Source: an uncultured Christensenellaceae bacterium
GTDB taxonomy: Bacteria > Bacillota > Clostridia > Christensenellales > Borkfalkiaceae
Assembly: GCA_910589015.1 (NCBI GenBank)
Contig: CAJUSA010000005.1
Location: 4,786-68,785 of the forward strand
Length of the DNA stretch: 64,000 bases
Direction: 5' to 3'
Part shown: positions 22,301 through 37,300 of the stretch, piece by piece
Numbering within the stretch: the stretch's first letter is position 1
How the letters are laid out: each line of letters opens with the position of its first letter
Notes under the pieces: generated by a model
What the model saw: only the letters and a program-made list of their open reading frames with translations
Told to the model about the DNA's origin: nothing
Databases searched by the model: none
Made by a program: the position numbers and the translations under genes

Positions 22301-25300
22301 CGTAGAAGGCGAATATGCAACGGTTCCCACGCTTGATCAGAGAGAGGGCTATAAGTTCGAAGGCTGGTTCACCGACGCAGAATTCACAAATCTTTACGAC
22401 TTCGGCGCGGTAACGCACAACATTACGCTCTATGCGAAGTGGACGTCGGTCGAAGCGGGTGCGCCCGATGCGAACGTCTACTATGTGACGATCAACTATA
22501 ACTATCTCGGTGCGGACGTTAAGACGCAGGCAGTCGTTGTAGGAAACAGCGCGATCAAGCCCGCCGATCCCACGAGAGAAGGCTGGACGTTCCGCGGCTG
22601 GTTCACGACGGAGAACGGTCAGGTAGGCACCGAATACACCTTCGGCGCAGTGAGCGCAAACGAAACGGTTTACGCCGTTTGGGATCAGATCTTCTACACC
22701 GTGACCTTCGTCAACGGCGAAGAGACGACGACCAAACAGGTTGCGCACGGCGCGACGATCATGCTCACCTCGAACCCGACCAAAGAGGGTTACACCTTCG
22801 GCGGCTGGACGACGGCGGACGGCAAAGCGTTCGATTTCAACGAGCAGATCAAGCAGAACTTCACGCTGTATGCGAAGTGGACGATCAACAAATACACGGT
22901 TGCATTCGACGCGAACGGCGGCACGGGTAGCTATGAAACGCTCACCGTAAACCACGGCGCAACGGCGAATGCACCCGAAACCAACCCTGTACGCGACGGT
23001 TACACGTTCAGCGGCTGGACGGCGGCAGACGGCACGGCATACAATTTCTCGACGCCTGTCACGAAAGATATCACGCTGTACGCGAAGTGGACGGCGATCA
23101 CCTACACGGTGACCTTCCTGCCCAACTACGAAGGCGCGGCGGCGATCGATCCCGTAACCGTGCGTTACGGCAATAAGGTCGCCCCTGCCGAAGTGGCAAG
23201 AGAAGGCTATACGTTCGACGGTTGGTATACCGCCGATGGCAAGCTGTACAATTTCAACAGCGAAGTGACGGCTGATCTCAACCTCTACGCGAAGTGGACG
23301 GCGGTCGAACTGACGGTTACGTTCGAGCTTAACGGCGGCGCGCTTGCCGACGGCGAGAGCGCAACCAAGACCGTGCAACACGGCGGCATCGTCACCGCGC
23401 CCGCAGTTGCGGATAGAGAAGGTTACACGTTCGGCGGCTGGTATCTCGGCGCGGCGGCATACGATTTCTCGACGCCCGTCACCGAAAATATCACGCTTAC
23501 CGCGAAGTGGAACGTTAAGACCTATACGGTTACGTTCGACCTGAACGGCGGCACGCTCGCCGAAGGCGAGAACGCTACGCAGACCGTGAAACACGGCGAC
23601 ATCGTAACGCCTCCGACTGTGAGCAGAGAAAACCATGTGTTCGCAGGCTGGAACGTGCAAGGCGGCAGCGCTTATGACTTCGCACCCGTAACGGGCAACA
23701 TTACGCTCGTTGCGCAGTGGAACGAAGTGACCCCCGAACAGCCGAATCCGCCCAAGACGTTCGTCGTAACGTTCAAGGTTGACGGCGAAACGGTCAAGGT
23801 TGAAACGGTTGCCGAGAACGGCACGGTCAGCGCACCTGCGGTTGCAGAAAAAGACGGCTACACGCTCGGCGCATGGACGACGGCAGACGGCACGGAATAC
23901 AACTTCGAAACGCCTGTGACCGCAAACCTCACGCTCGGCGCAAGCTGGACGCGCAACGAATACACGGTAACGTTCGATTGGAACTACGCCGGTTCGACGG
24001 CAGCGGAAGTCACCGTGAAACACGGCGACGCGGCAGTCGCACCCACCGTTCCCGAAAGAGAAGGCTTTACGTTCGGCGGCTGGTATAATGAAAGCGGCTG
24101 TACGACGGAATATGCATTCGGCGCAGTCACCGCAAACGGCACGACCGTTTATGCGAAGTGGATCGAGAACAGCACGGAACCCGAACCCCCTGTGCCTGTC
24201 GTATACTACACGGTCACGTTCGACGTGGACGGCGAAACGACGGTTAAGACGGTTGAATCGGGCAACACGGTGGAAGAACCTACCGCACCCGAGAAAGACG
24301 GATTCGTGTTCAAGGGCTGGTACGTCGACGAAACCGAATACGATTTCAGCAAGCCCGTCACGGCAGATCTTACGATCACCGCGAAGTGGGAAGCACAGAG
24401 CCCGATCGATCCCGATCAGCCCGAAAAGGATACTTACTACGTCACGTTCGAAGTGGACGGCGTAGCGGTGAAAGTCGTTACGGTTGTCGAGAACGGCACG
24501 GTCAGCGCGCCTACGGATATCGTGAAAGACGGCTACACGCTCAGCGCGTGGACGAAGGACGGCGAGGCATACGATTTCTCGACGCCTGTGACCGCAAACC
24601 TCACGCTCAGCGCAAGCTGGACGCGCAACGAATACACGGTAACGTTCGACTGGAACTACGCCGGTTCGACGGCAGCGGAAGTCACCGTGAAACACGGCGA
24701 CGCGGCAGTCGCACCCACCGTTCCCGAAAGAGAAGGCTTTACGTTCGGCGGCTGGTATAATGAAAGCGGCTGTACGACGGAATATGCATTCGGCGCAGTC
24801 ACCGCAAACGGCACGACCGTTTATGCGAAGTGGATCGAGAACAGCACGGAACCCGAACCCCCTGTGCCTGTCGTATACTACACGGTCACGTTCGACGTGG
24901 ACGGCGAAACGACGGTTAAGACGGTTGAATCGGGCAACACGGTGGAAGAACCTACCGCACCCGAGAAAGAAGGATTCATCTTCGACGGCTGGTATGTCGG
25001 GGATAACGAATACGATTTCAGCACGCCTGTAACGGGAAATCTTACGATTACCGCGAAGTGGACGAAGCAGGAAGTTCCCGCAGAGAAATTCCACTACGTC
25101 ACGATCGTTGCGGACGGCGTAACGCTTGAAACGCAGCAAGTGAAAGAAGGCGAAACCGCTGCGAAACCCGCCGATCCTACGAAGAACGGTTACACGTTCG
25201 CAGGTTGGTACGTCGGCGATACCGAATACACCTTCACCGAGGCGGTCACGGCAGATATTACCGTAACGGCGAAGTGGACGGCGAACACCTACACGGTATC

Positions 25301-28300
25301 CTTCGATACGAAGGGCGGCTCGGCTGTTGCCGCGCAGAGCGTGAAACACGGCGAACAAGCCGAGAAACCCGCCGATCCTACCATGAACGGTTACACGTTC
25401 GCGGGCTGGTTCGAGGACGAGGCTTGCACGAAGTCCTATGCGTTCGGCGCAGTAACCGAAAATATTACGGTTTACGCGAAGTGGGTTGAAAGCACCGTTG
25501 TGCCCGACACCTATTACACCGTGGAATTCATGGTCGACGGCGTGCTCTACAATAAACAGTCGATCAAGAGCGGCGAAAAGGCCGAAAGCGTGAACGTGCC
25601 GACGAAAGACGGTTACACGTTCACGGGCTGGCAGATCAAGAACGGCGGCGCATTCAGCTTTGACGACGCGATCACCGAAGACCTCGTGCTCGAGGCTCAG
25701 TTCGAAAAAGTGAACACGCCTGTCGAAGAAACGTACCATATTACGTTCGTTTCCGAAGGCAAGGTCGTCCGCGACGAAGTCAAGAAAGCGGGTGAAACCG
25801 TCAACGTTGAAACGCTTTCGGACACCGACAGCCATATGTTCGGCGGCTGGTATACCGATGCCGATTGCACGCAGGCGTACACCGATACGACGGTCACGGT
25901 AAGCGGAAACTTCACGCTCTATGCGAAGTGGAATATCCGTACCTACACCGTGCACTTCGATTCGCAGGGCGGTTCGAGCGTTCCCGACGCGACGGGCATC
26001 GAACACGGCAAGAGCGCGGAGAAACCCGCTGACCCGACCTTAGAGGGCAAGATCTTCGCGGGTTGGTATACGGACGCGGCTTGCACCGACGGTAACGAAT
26101 ACCTGTTCGGCGCAGTGACCGAAAATATCACGGTTTACGCGAAGTGGACCGAAACGGCAGAAGAAGTTACTTATCACTCCGTCAAGTTTGTTGACGAAGA
26201 AGGCAACGTATTGTCCGCACAGCGCGTCGAACACGGCAAGACGGTCAGCGAAACGGTTGTCGTTCCCGAAAAAGACGGCTACACGTTCATCGGCTGGACT
26301 TATAAGGAAGGCGGTGCGGAATATCATTACGCCGACGTGATCACCGAAGATGTCGTCATCGTTGCCAACTACAAGGCAGACGACAAAGATCCGAGCAAGG
26401 AACAGTATTACATCACCTTCTCGCTCAACTACGACGACAAGACGCTCAAAGTCGAAACCGTGGAACAAGGCGGTTCGATTGCAGAACCTGCCGCACCCGA
26501 AAGAGAAGGCTATATCTTCGGCGGCTGGTATAAGAGCGCGGATTGCAACGACGGCGAGGAATACACCTTCGGCGTTGTGACCGAAACGGCTACGATCTAC
26601 GCGAAGTGGACGGCGATTCAATATCATATCGTTACGTTCATGACGGGTTCGGGCACCGCGATCGAAGGTCAGCGCATTGCGCACGGCGGTAAGGTCGTAA
26701 GACCCGAAAACGACCCGACGCGCGACGATTACGCGTTCATCAACTGGTACACGAGAAGCGATCTGCTCAAAGACGCACCTGAAAACGTTACGGAAGATCA
26801 GTACGTTGAAACGATTACGGACACCAATGGTAACGTGACGGGTTACTACCTCTACACGTTGTACGATTTCGAATCCGAAGTCACGTCCGCCATCACGCTC
26901 TATGCAAGATGGATGAGCGAACGCCGCTTTACGGTCACCTTCCAGGTGAACGGCGCCGATACGCCTGTGGAAGATCAGGTCATCCTTGCGGGCGGCAGAG
27001 CGCAAGAACCGACAGCACCCGTGAAAGCGGGCTATGCGTTCGGCGGCTGGTACACGAGAACGATTCTCAACACCCTTCCCGAAGTTGGTGCGGATCAGTA
27101 TCTCGAAACGGTGACCGAGGGCGAAACGGTTGTTTACTACCTCTACACCGAATACGATTTCACAAAACAGATCCTCGATAACCTTGCACTCTATGCAAGA
27201 TGGACGGAATGGTACATCACCGTTACGTTCAGCGCGAACAACGGTATCTTCGCCAACGGCGACAACCTGCTCGCGCAGCGCGTACAGCAGGGCGACAGCG
27301 CGGTCGTGCCCGTAACGCCGATGAGATCGGGTTACACGTTCGGCGGCTGGTATACCGATCCCGAATGCACCGACGGCAACGAATATGCGTTCGGCCCCGT
27401 CGTGCAAGACAGAACGATTTACGCGAAGTGGACGAAGGTTCCCACCACGAACCCCGATACGGGCGAAGAGGCGACCTATTACACCGTCACCTTCCAGACC
27501 AACGGCGGCAGCCTTGTCATCGGTCAGTCGGTCATCGCGGGCGGCAAAGTCATGCAGCCTACCGAGCCGACCAAAGAAAACCACATCTTCGAAGGCTGGT
27601 ATCTGAGCCCGATCTTCAGCGGCAATCCTTACGATTTCGTCAACTCTTCGGTTCAGTCGGATATCACGCTCTATGCGAAGTGGGTGGAAATCACGGAAGA
27701 AACGGTGTTCTATACCGTCACCTTCCAGACCAACGGCGGAACGGTTATCCCGACGCAGAAGATCAACGCGAACCACGCGGCGACCAAACCCGCCGACCCG
27801 ACGAAGGAAAGCTACACCTTCGACGGTTGGTACACGGATAAAGCGCTCACCACGCCTTACGACTTCTCGGCGCCCGTTGTGAAGAACATCGAGCTCTATG
27901 CGAAGTGGATCGTCATCACGCATACGGTCACGTTCGATACGCAGGGCGGCAGCGATGTCGAATCGCAGCCCATCCGCCTCGGCGGAACCGCTCTCGTGCC
28001 CGAAACGCCGGTAAGAGAAGGTTATATCTTCGGCGGTTGGTATACGAGCGCGGCATGCAACAACGGCGATGAGTTCGATTTCGCGACGATCATCAACGAG
28101 GACATCACGGTTTACGCGAAGTGGACCAAAGTTCCTCAGGTTGTCGATCCCGATACGGGCGAAGAAATCATCTACTACGTCGTCACCTTGCAGACCAACG
28201 GCGGCAGCCCTGTTTCGGGCGTTGCAGTGGAAAACGGCAAGAGACTCAACGAAAGCGATCTTCAGATCCCGACGAGAACGGGTTACATCTTCGGCGGTTG

Positions 28301-31300
28301 GTACACGAACGCCAAGTGCACGGTGGAATATAACTTCAACCAGCCCGTTATGAGCGACCTCACGCTGTATGCGAAGTGGACGAAGCAGACCTTCACGGTC
28401 ACCTTCTACGATACGCTCGGCGGCGAGAACAACGCGCCTGTCATTAAGGAAATCGTGCACTCGACGGTGGAATACAACGATTACGCCGTCAACCCGACGA
28501 CGCCGATCAAGTACGGTTACCGTTTCGCGGGTTGGTTCACCGATCCCGAATGCACGAACAGATACGATTTCGATACGCCCGTTACGAGCGATCTCGACCT
28601 CTATGTGAAGTGGGCGATGAACCCTGTCGGCGTCGGCGACGACCAGACCTTCACAGTCACGTTCGAAACGTTCGGCGGCAGCGTTGTCGTCGGCCAGGCG
28701 GTCAAGAAGGGCGAACGTGCAAGTAATTCCACGACGCCTACGAAACGCGGTTATGTGTTCCTCGGCTGGTACGAAGATATCGACTGCACGGTCGAATTCA
28801 ACTTCAACACGCCGATCGAAGACGATATCGTTATCTACGCGAAGTGGCAGGTCATCAGAGTTACCGTCACGTTCGTACAGGGCACGATGACGCAGCAGAG
28901 AGTGCTTGACTACGGTCAGGCGATCGCCGCGCCCGAAACGCCCGTCAGAGAGGGTTACACCTTCGCAGGTTGGTACACCGACGAAGAGCTGCTCCTCCGC
29001 TATGACTTCGACACCAAGATCACGGGCGACCTCGTGCTCTATGCGAAGTTCAACATCAGTACATTCACCGTTACGTTCAGAACGAACGGCGGCAGCGAGA
29101 TCGAAGCGCAGAAAGTCGTTTACGGCAATAAGGTTGTAAGACCCGAAACCGATCCGACGAGAGAGCACTACGAGTTCGAAGGCTGGTACGAAGATCCTTC
29201 GCTCACCACGCTCTACAACTTCGAGAAACCCGTTTCCGCGACGACGTACATCTACGCGAAGTGGAAGGCGAAGACCTTTACGGTCGAGTTCGACACCAGA
29301 GTAGAAGGTATGAACATCGCCGCGCAGACGGTGGCAAGCGGTGCATGCGCCGTTGCGCCTTCGACGCCGACGAGAGAAGACGGATTTGTGTTCGTCGGTT
29401 GGTATGTGGATGAGAAAGGCACGACGCCGTTCGACTTCACGACGCCGATCGAAGCGGATACCGTGCTCTACGCGAAGTGGGCGGGCATTGTCGACGACGC
29501 CGTAGCCGTCACCTTCGATTCGATGGGCGGCAGCCCCGTTGCGGGTCAGTCGGTGCGTTACGGCAAGACCGTGCAGAAACCGACGGTCGATCCCACGAAG
29601 GAACACTACACCTTCACGGGTTGGTACACCGACCTTGCTTGCACACAGGCGTATGACTTCACGACGGTTCTCACCGAAGGAACGGAAGCCTTCACGCTGT
29701 ATGCCGGTTGGGAAATCAAGGTCTATACCGTGACCTTCCACCTCAACGGCGGCGCGTTTGCAGAGGGTACGGAAAGCACGCAGGCAGTCGTCAGCGGCGG
29801 CACGGTTACGCCCGTGATGCCGACGCGTACGGGTTACACGTTCGGCGGTTGGTTCACCGACGCCGAATGCCTGAACGGCTATGACTTCGACACGGCTGTC
29901 GAAAGAAACTTCTCGCTGTATGCGAAGTGGACGCCTGTTCCCACCACCGATCCCGACGATCCGACGCAGAAAGTCAACTACTACGTCGTTACGTTCGAAA
30001 CGCTCGGCGGCAGCCTCATCGCGCAGCAGGTAATTAAAGAAGGCGAGCAGGCTTCGGTTCCCGAAGTGCCCGCTCTGGCAAACCATGTCTTCCGCGGTTG
30101 GTACACCGATAACGAATCGTTCTCGAGCGAATATCAGTTCAGAACGCCCGTTACCAAAGATATCACGCTCTATGCGAAGTGGGATAAGATCGAATATACG
30201 GTCACGTTCGATTCGCAGGGCGGCAGCGCGGTGGCATCGCAGCAGGTAGCAAACGGCGAGAGCGCGAAAGTGCCCGAAACGCCGACGCGCGAGAATTACA
30301 CGTTTGACGGTTGGTTCGTTTCGACCGAAGAGAACGCCGCGCAATACACGTTCGGCGCAGTGGAAGGCAACATCACGGTTTACGCGAAGTGGACGAGAGT
30401 TCCTACCACCGATCCCGAAGGCAACCCCGCGACCTATTACGTCGTTACCTTCCAGACCAACGGCGGCAGCGTCATTGCCGACGCCGCGGTCAAGGAAAAC
30501 GATACGGTTGCCGAACCCGTCGCACCGACGAGAGAAGGCTGGACGTTCGGCGGCTGGTATAAGGACAAAGAACTGACCGAAGAATTTGACTTCGGCACGC
30601 CGATCACGGAAACCACCGTGCTCTATGCGAAGTGGACGGGCGGCGAGTTCATCGTAACGTTCGCCAACGCCGACATCGCGAACGAAACGTTCGAGAAGTC
30701 GGTCAAGGTTGAATACGGTGAAACCGTAGAACTGCCTGCAAACCTGACGAGCGACGATTACGTCTTCGACGGATGGACGGTTGACGCAGCCGGTAAGGTG
30801 CGCTTCAATGCCAACACGAAGATCACCGCGCACACGACGCTCTATGCGAAGTGGATCGCGAAGATCGTCTACGTTGACTTCGTTGTGAACGGCAAGACCA
30901 TTCACACCGCGGTGGAAGCTGGCAAGACCGTTCAGAAACCGAGCGTACCCGCTCTCGAAGGACAGAAATTCGTCGGCTGGTTCACGGACAACGGAACGTT
31001 CGAAAACGCGTTCGACTTCGAAACGAAGATCAAAGGCGAAGATGGTCAAATCGTATATACGCTTTATGCGAAGTACGAGTACAGAAAGTTCAACGTCGCG
31101 GTGAGCTACGATTCCGCTAAGGTCAACGTAGCGGACATCACGGCAGGCGAATACGCATTCGGCACGAGCCTTACGGCGACGGTGACGAAGGCAGACCCTG
31201 CGGGCGACTACACGCTCAGAGTATACCTTATCACGAAAGACGGCAAGACGCTTGTCGAGCTAAACAGCGATAACGCTTACACGTTCGTCGTGAACGGCGA

Positions 31301-34300
31301 TGCCGAAATCATGGTTACGGTTGTCACCGTTTCGGGCGAAGTGACCGACGAAGGCGGCAGAACCGAAATCGAAACCAGACCCGATGGCTCTTCGACCGAA
31401 ACCAACACGAAAGAAGAGACGACGACGAATCCCGACGGTTCGACGACGACGACCACGACGACGACCACGACCGAAAAGGATAAGGACGGCAACCCGACGG
31501 GCGAAACGACGACCGAGACCAAGACCGAAACGACCGATCCTACGGGCGGCAAGACCGAAACCACGGTTACGGTTGAAACCAAGCCCGACGGCACGAAGGT
31601 CACGACGACGGTCGAAAAGAGACCCGACGGCACGTCGACGACCACGATCGTGGAAGAAAGACCCGACGGTTCGAGCACGACCACCGTTATCGAAAAAGAT
31701 AAGGACGGCAACGTCACGCACATGACGGTAACGGAAAAGAAACCCGACGGTTCGAGCTCGAGCACGACGACGGACAGCACCAAGCCCGACGTTACGCAGA
31801 CGACGACCACGACCGAAACGATCGACGAATACGGCAACCACATCAAGGTTGAAACGATCGTCGAGCACGAAGTCCGCCAGACGACCGACGCAAACGGCAA
31901 CGTGACGAACACGGTTATCGATAAGACGATCGTCATCACCACGGTAACCGATTATGCAGGCAACTTCGTCAGCAAGACGCAGTCGTCCGAAACGACGGTG
32001 AAGTCGGAGACGGTCGACAAAGACGGCGAATTCGTCAAAGAAGTCGTCAAGACCACGACCGTAGAAGAGAACGGCGACGAAACGATCGTCGAAGCAGTCA
32101 CCACGCCGACCGAAGGCGTAGAGAATAGCAGAACGACGATCATCACGACGACGTATCCCGACGGTAGAGTCGAGGTCAGAAAGATCGTCACGAAGATCGA
32201 GGTGAACGGCGATACGACGATCAAGACCGAAACCGAGTACGACGAGAACGGCAACCCGATCAAGGAAACGGTGACGGTTACGACCAAGAATCCCGACGGT
32301 TCCACCTCGTCCACGACGACGGAAACGGAATTCGACGAAGACGGAAACCGTAAAGATCCCGTTGTTACGGATAAGACGGAATCGTCCTCGGGCACGGAAT
32401 CGACCAAGACCGAAACCGAGTACGACAGCGAAGGTAACGTGATCAAGACGACCGAAACCCTCACGATCAAAGACGAAGACGGCAACATCGTTAAAGTCAT
32501 CGTGACCGTGAAAGACGGCAACGGCAACATCATTAAGGTTACCGAAACCGAGTACAACAAGAACGAGAAGATCGTTAAGAAAACAATCACGGAGTACGAT
32601 GAAAAGGGCAACGTGATCAGCAAGATCGTCGAAGTGTACACATACGATCAGTATGACGAGCAGGATACCAAGACGGTAACCGAAACGACGGTCACGAAGA
32701 ACCCCGACGGTACGACGACGACCACGACAGTCGTGAAGGTATACGACAGAAACGGCAATTTGATTTCCGAAAAGACGACCGAAACCATTACGGGCGAGGA
32801 CGGCTTGAAGGATAAGGAAACGGTTACCGACAAGGTGATCGATCCCGAAACGGGTAATTGGACCGAAACCAAGACCGAAACCGTGTACGACGAGAACGGC
32901 AACCCGATCAAGACGACGGTAACCGATAAGGACACCGACGTAACCGATTCCAAGGAAACCGAAACGACCGATACGCAGACCGAAACCGAGTACGACGAGA
33001 ACGGCAACGTGATCCGCGAAAGAAGAACGGAAACCACCACGACGAAGGACGAACAGGGCCGCACCGTCAAAGAAGTGATCACCGTTTATCTGATCGAGAA
33101 CAACGTGGAAAGCGTCGAGAGCATCACGGTTAAGACCTATACTTACGACGGCGAAACCCTCGTGAAGCTCGTTATTCGCGTGTACAACGGCGAAGGCAAA
33201 CTCATTGAAGAAACCACGCACGAGTACTCGAAGGAAATCGATCCCGAAACGGGCAAAGAGCTTGACGTCGATCACGAACACAAGACCGAGATCGATCCCG
33301 ATACGGGCGACAAGACCGAAACGGATACGACGACCAAGACCGATCCCGACGGCAACCAGACGACGGAATCGACGACGAAGCATCCTGACGGATCGACGAC
33401 CGAAACCGAAACGACGAAGAAACCCGACGGTTCTTCGACGACCGATACGACCGAGAAGGATCCCGACGGCAACGTAACGAGCACCTCGAAGACGACCACC
33501 GTCACCGAAGACATCATCGAAGACGGCGTGGTAGTCGGCACGAAAGTGATCGAAACGACGGTTTACGGCAACGGCACGACGATCATCCGTTACACCGAAA
33601 CGAGAACCACCGATAACGGCGACGGCACCAAGACCGTAACCGTGAAAACGTGGGCGACGGACGGAGAGGGCGCGATTGTAGAAGCCGAAAAGATCACGAT
33701 CACCATTATCGGCGAAAAGGTCGAAGGCGGCGACGTCGAAGTCGACAAGAAGGACGAAACGACGACCGAGACCACGCGTCCCGACGGCAAGCCCGTTACG
33801 ACGCACACCACGACCGAAACTTCCAAGTGGTCGGATACGGTGGAAGGCAAGACTGTCAACTTTGTCAAGACGGTTGTTACCGTTTACGATCAGGACGAAA
33901 ACGTCGTATCGCGCACGGTGACGCTCGAGAAGTATGACGAAAACAACAACCTTGTAAGCACGCTTGTTTCCGAATACGGCGAAGGCGGCTACGCGTTCAT
34001 CAAGTCGACCGAAACCATTCTCGGAAAATCGACGGGAACCGACGCCGACGGCAATACGGTTACGACCAAGACGGAAACCGTCATCGTGACGCTCGCCGAC
34101 GGCACGGTCATCAAGACCGTAACGGTGCTCGAAACCGTTGTGGACAAAGACGGCAACACGATCAAGGAAACCGAAACCGTGACCGAGACGACGACGAAAC
34201 CCGACGGTACGATGAACGAAACCGAAACCAAGACGGAAGTCGTAATCGATCCCGTAACGGGCGACAAGACGACCACGATCACGACGAAGAATCCCGATTC

Positions 34301-37300
34301 CACGACGACGACCACGACCAAGACCGAAGAGTCGGGCGAAATCGAGTTCGATAAGGAAGTTTCGACGAGACCGGACGGCTCGACCGAGACGACGAAGAAG
34401 GTTGTCACGCACGACGACGGTTCGACGACGACCACGATCACCGTGACCGAGAAGGACAAAGACGGCAACGTGATCAAGACGACCGAAACGGTCGAAGAGC
34501 GCAGCGCGCCGGAGTCCGAAGGTGAGGAAGGCAAGCTCACGAAGGTAACCGTAACCGTGAAAGACGGCGACGGCAAGATCCTGAGCAAGACCGAAATCTT
34601 CTACGAAGACGGCAAACCCGTCAAGAAGGTGGAAACCGTATACGATAAGGACGGCAACGCGACCGTAACCGAATCGACGATGAAGGAAACGAACCCCGAT
34701 AAGGACGTTACGACCGAAACGACCGATAACGGCGACGGCACGACCACCACGACGACGGTAGAAACCACGGTTGAAAAGAGCGAGCCCGTTACGACCGTTA
34801 CGGATAACGAAAACGGTACGGAAACGAGAACGACCACGTGGACCGAAAAGACGATTACCGTCACGACCACGGTCATCAATCCCGGCGAAATCACGACGGT
34901 TACGACCGTGACGAGCGAAAAAGTCGTCAAGGTGGAAGAAATCTTCGACAAGTCGTCGGGCGAATCGACGGGCGACAAGACGACGACCGAAACCGAAACG
35001 ACGACCACGACGGAAAAGAAACCCGACGGCACGACGACGGAATCGACGACGAAGACCGAAACGGTGACGAAAGAACCCGAAGGTACGACGACGACCACGA
35101 CGACCGAGACGACGAAGAACCCCGACGGTTCGACGACCGAAACGACGACGACCACGACCACGAACAAGGGCGACGGCACGACGTCGACGACGGTAACCGA
35201 AACGACGAAGAACCCCGACGGCTCGACCACGACGACGGAAACGACGACCATTACGGGCGGCACCGACGAAAACGGCAACGAACAGACGACGGTTATCGAA
35301 ACGATCACGCATCCCGACGGCACGCAGACGGTTGTTACGACGGTTACGATTGTCGACGCCGAAACGGGCATGATCACCGTCATTGTGACGACGGTTTATC
35401 CCGACGGCAGCAAGCAGATCGAAAAGACCGAAACGCTCGTCAAAGAGAATTATCCCGAAGAGGGCGACACGACGACGATTGTAACGGTAACGCTGACGAA
35501 GCCCGACGGATCGGTGACGGTTACGGTGACCGAGACGACGGAAAAAGCCGACGGCACGACCATCAAGACCGAAACGGTTACGAAGCCCGACGGTTCGAAG
35601 GACACGACGACGGAAACGACGAGCCCCGACGGTTCGACGACTACGACGGAAACGACCACCACGACGCCGAACGGCACGACGGTGACGACGGTCGAGAAGG
35701 ACGCAAACGGCAACATAATCAAGAAGACCGAGATCACGACCTATCCCGACGGCAAGACTTCGTCGGTTGTGACCGAGTACGAGTATGATGCGGATAACAA
35801 CCTCATCAAGGAAACCATTACCGTAACCGATAAGGACGGTAAGGTGACCGTGACCGTACACACCTACGGTAAGGACGGCGACGGCAACGACAAGACCGAT
35901 ACCGAAGTGACGAACCCCGACGGTTCGAAAGAAGACTTCACGACGGTGACGGAGGTCGAGACGGATGATCACGGCAACGTGATCAAGAAGACCGAGACCA
36001 CGACGTATAGCGACGGTACGACCTCGTCGGTTGTGACGGACTATGTGTACGATTACACGGAAGATCCGACCGGCAAGCTCGTTCAGGAAACGATTACCGT
36101 AACCGACAGAGACGGAAAGGTCACCGTTACCGTGAACAAGTTCGGTAAGGACGAAAACGGCAACGACAAGACCGATACGGATACGACCGTGACGAACCCC
36201 GACGGATCGGAAGAAAAGAGCACGACGGTGACGACGGTTGAGAAAGACGAACACGGCAACGTGATCAAGAAGACCGAAATCACGACCTATCCCGACGGCA
36301 AGACCTCGTCGGTTGTGACCGAGTACGAGTATGATGCGGATAACAACCTCATCAAGGAAACCATCACCGTAACCGATAAGGACGGCGTTGTTACCACGAC
36401 CGTGAAGGTCTACGACAAAAACGGCAACTCGACTTCGACGACCGAAACGACGACCAAGCCCGATAAGACGGAAACCGAAACGCAGAAACCCAGCGTGGAA
36501 GGACCCGACGAAGACGGTTATACCACGACGACGGTTGTGACCACGACGAAGAACCCCGACGGTTCGACGACGATCACGACGACGGTCACGGTGACCGACA
36601 AAGACGGCAACGTCGTGAAAGTGACGGTTACGGAAGAAACCATCCGCGGCGAAGGTGACAACCAGACGTCGACGACGACCAAGACCGAAACGGTAGTCGA
36701 TCCCGAAACGGGCGAAACGACGACGACCGTAACGGTTACCACGAAACCCGCGTCGGGCGAAACGACGACGGTCACGACGGTTACGACGGTAACGGGTAAG
36801 GACGAAAACAAACATTCTTACACCGAAACGACGACCACGACGACCACGACCTATCCCGACGGCTCGCAGAGCATCCTCGAAGTTATCGTAAGAGAAGGCG
36901 TCGACAAAGACGGGCATCCTCAGACGATCACGACGACGACGGTGACGAACCCCGACGGCAGCATGAGCCGCACGGTGGAAACGGTCACCAAGATGACGGA
37001 CGAGAACGGCAACCCGATGACGGTGATCCGCACCGACGTTACCAATCCTTATCCCGACGGCAAGACCGAAACAACGGTGAAAGTCATCGTAGAAACTTCC
37101 GGCAAGGATGAGGACGGCAACCCGACGACCTCGACGACCGAAACGACGACCAAGCCCGACGGTACGACGACGGAAAAGACCGAGACGAACGGCACGGATA
37201 ACGAAGGCAACCCGACTCACACGACGACGGAAACCGAGAAGAAACCCGACGGTTCGACGACCACGACGGAAACGACGACGACGGATAAGACCGACAAAGA

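Noticed and set aside
7854..26006. 6,050-codon open frame on the minus strand across the InlB region
   Set aside because: It is a shadow of the giant gene: the sense codon usage rarely contains TTA, CTA or TCA in the relevant register, so repeats stay open antisense. The product is Arg/Val-rich with no fold, RBS or promoter. The same applies to 26040-31049 and 31260-40835 on the minus strand.
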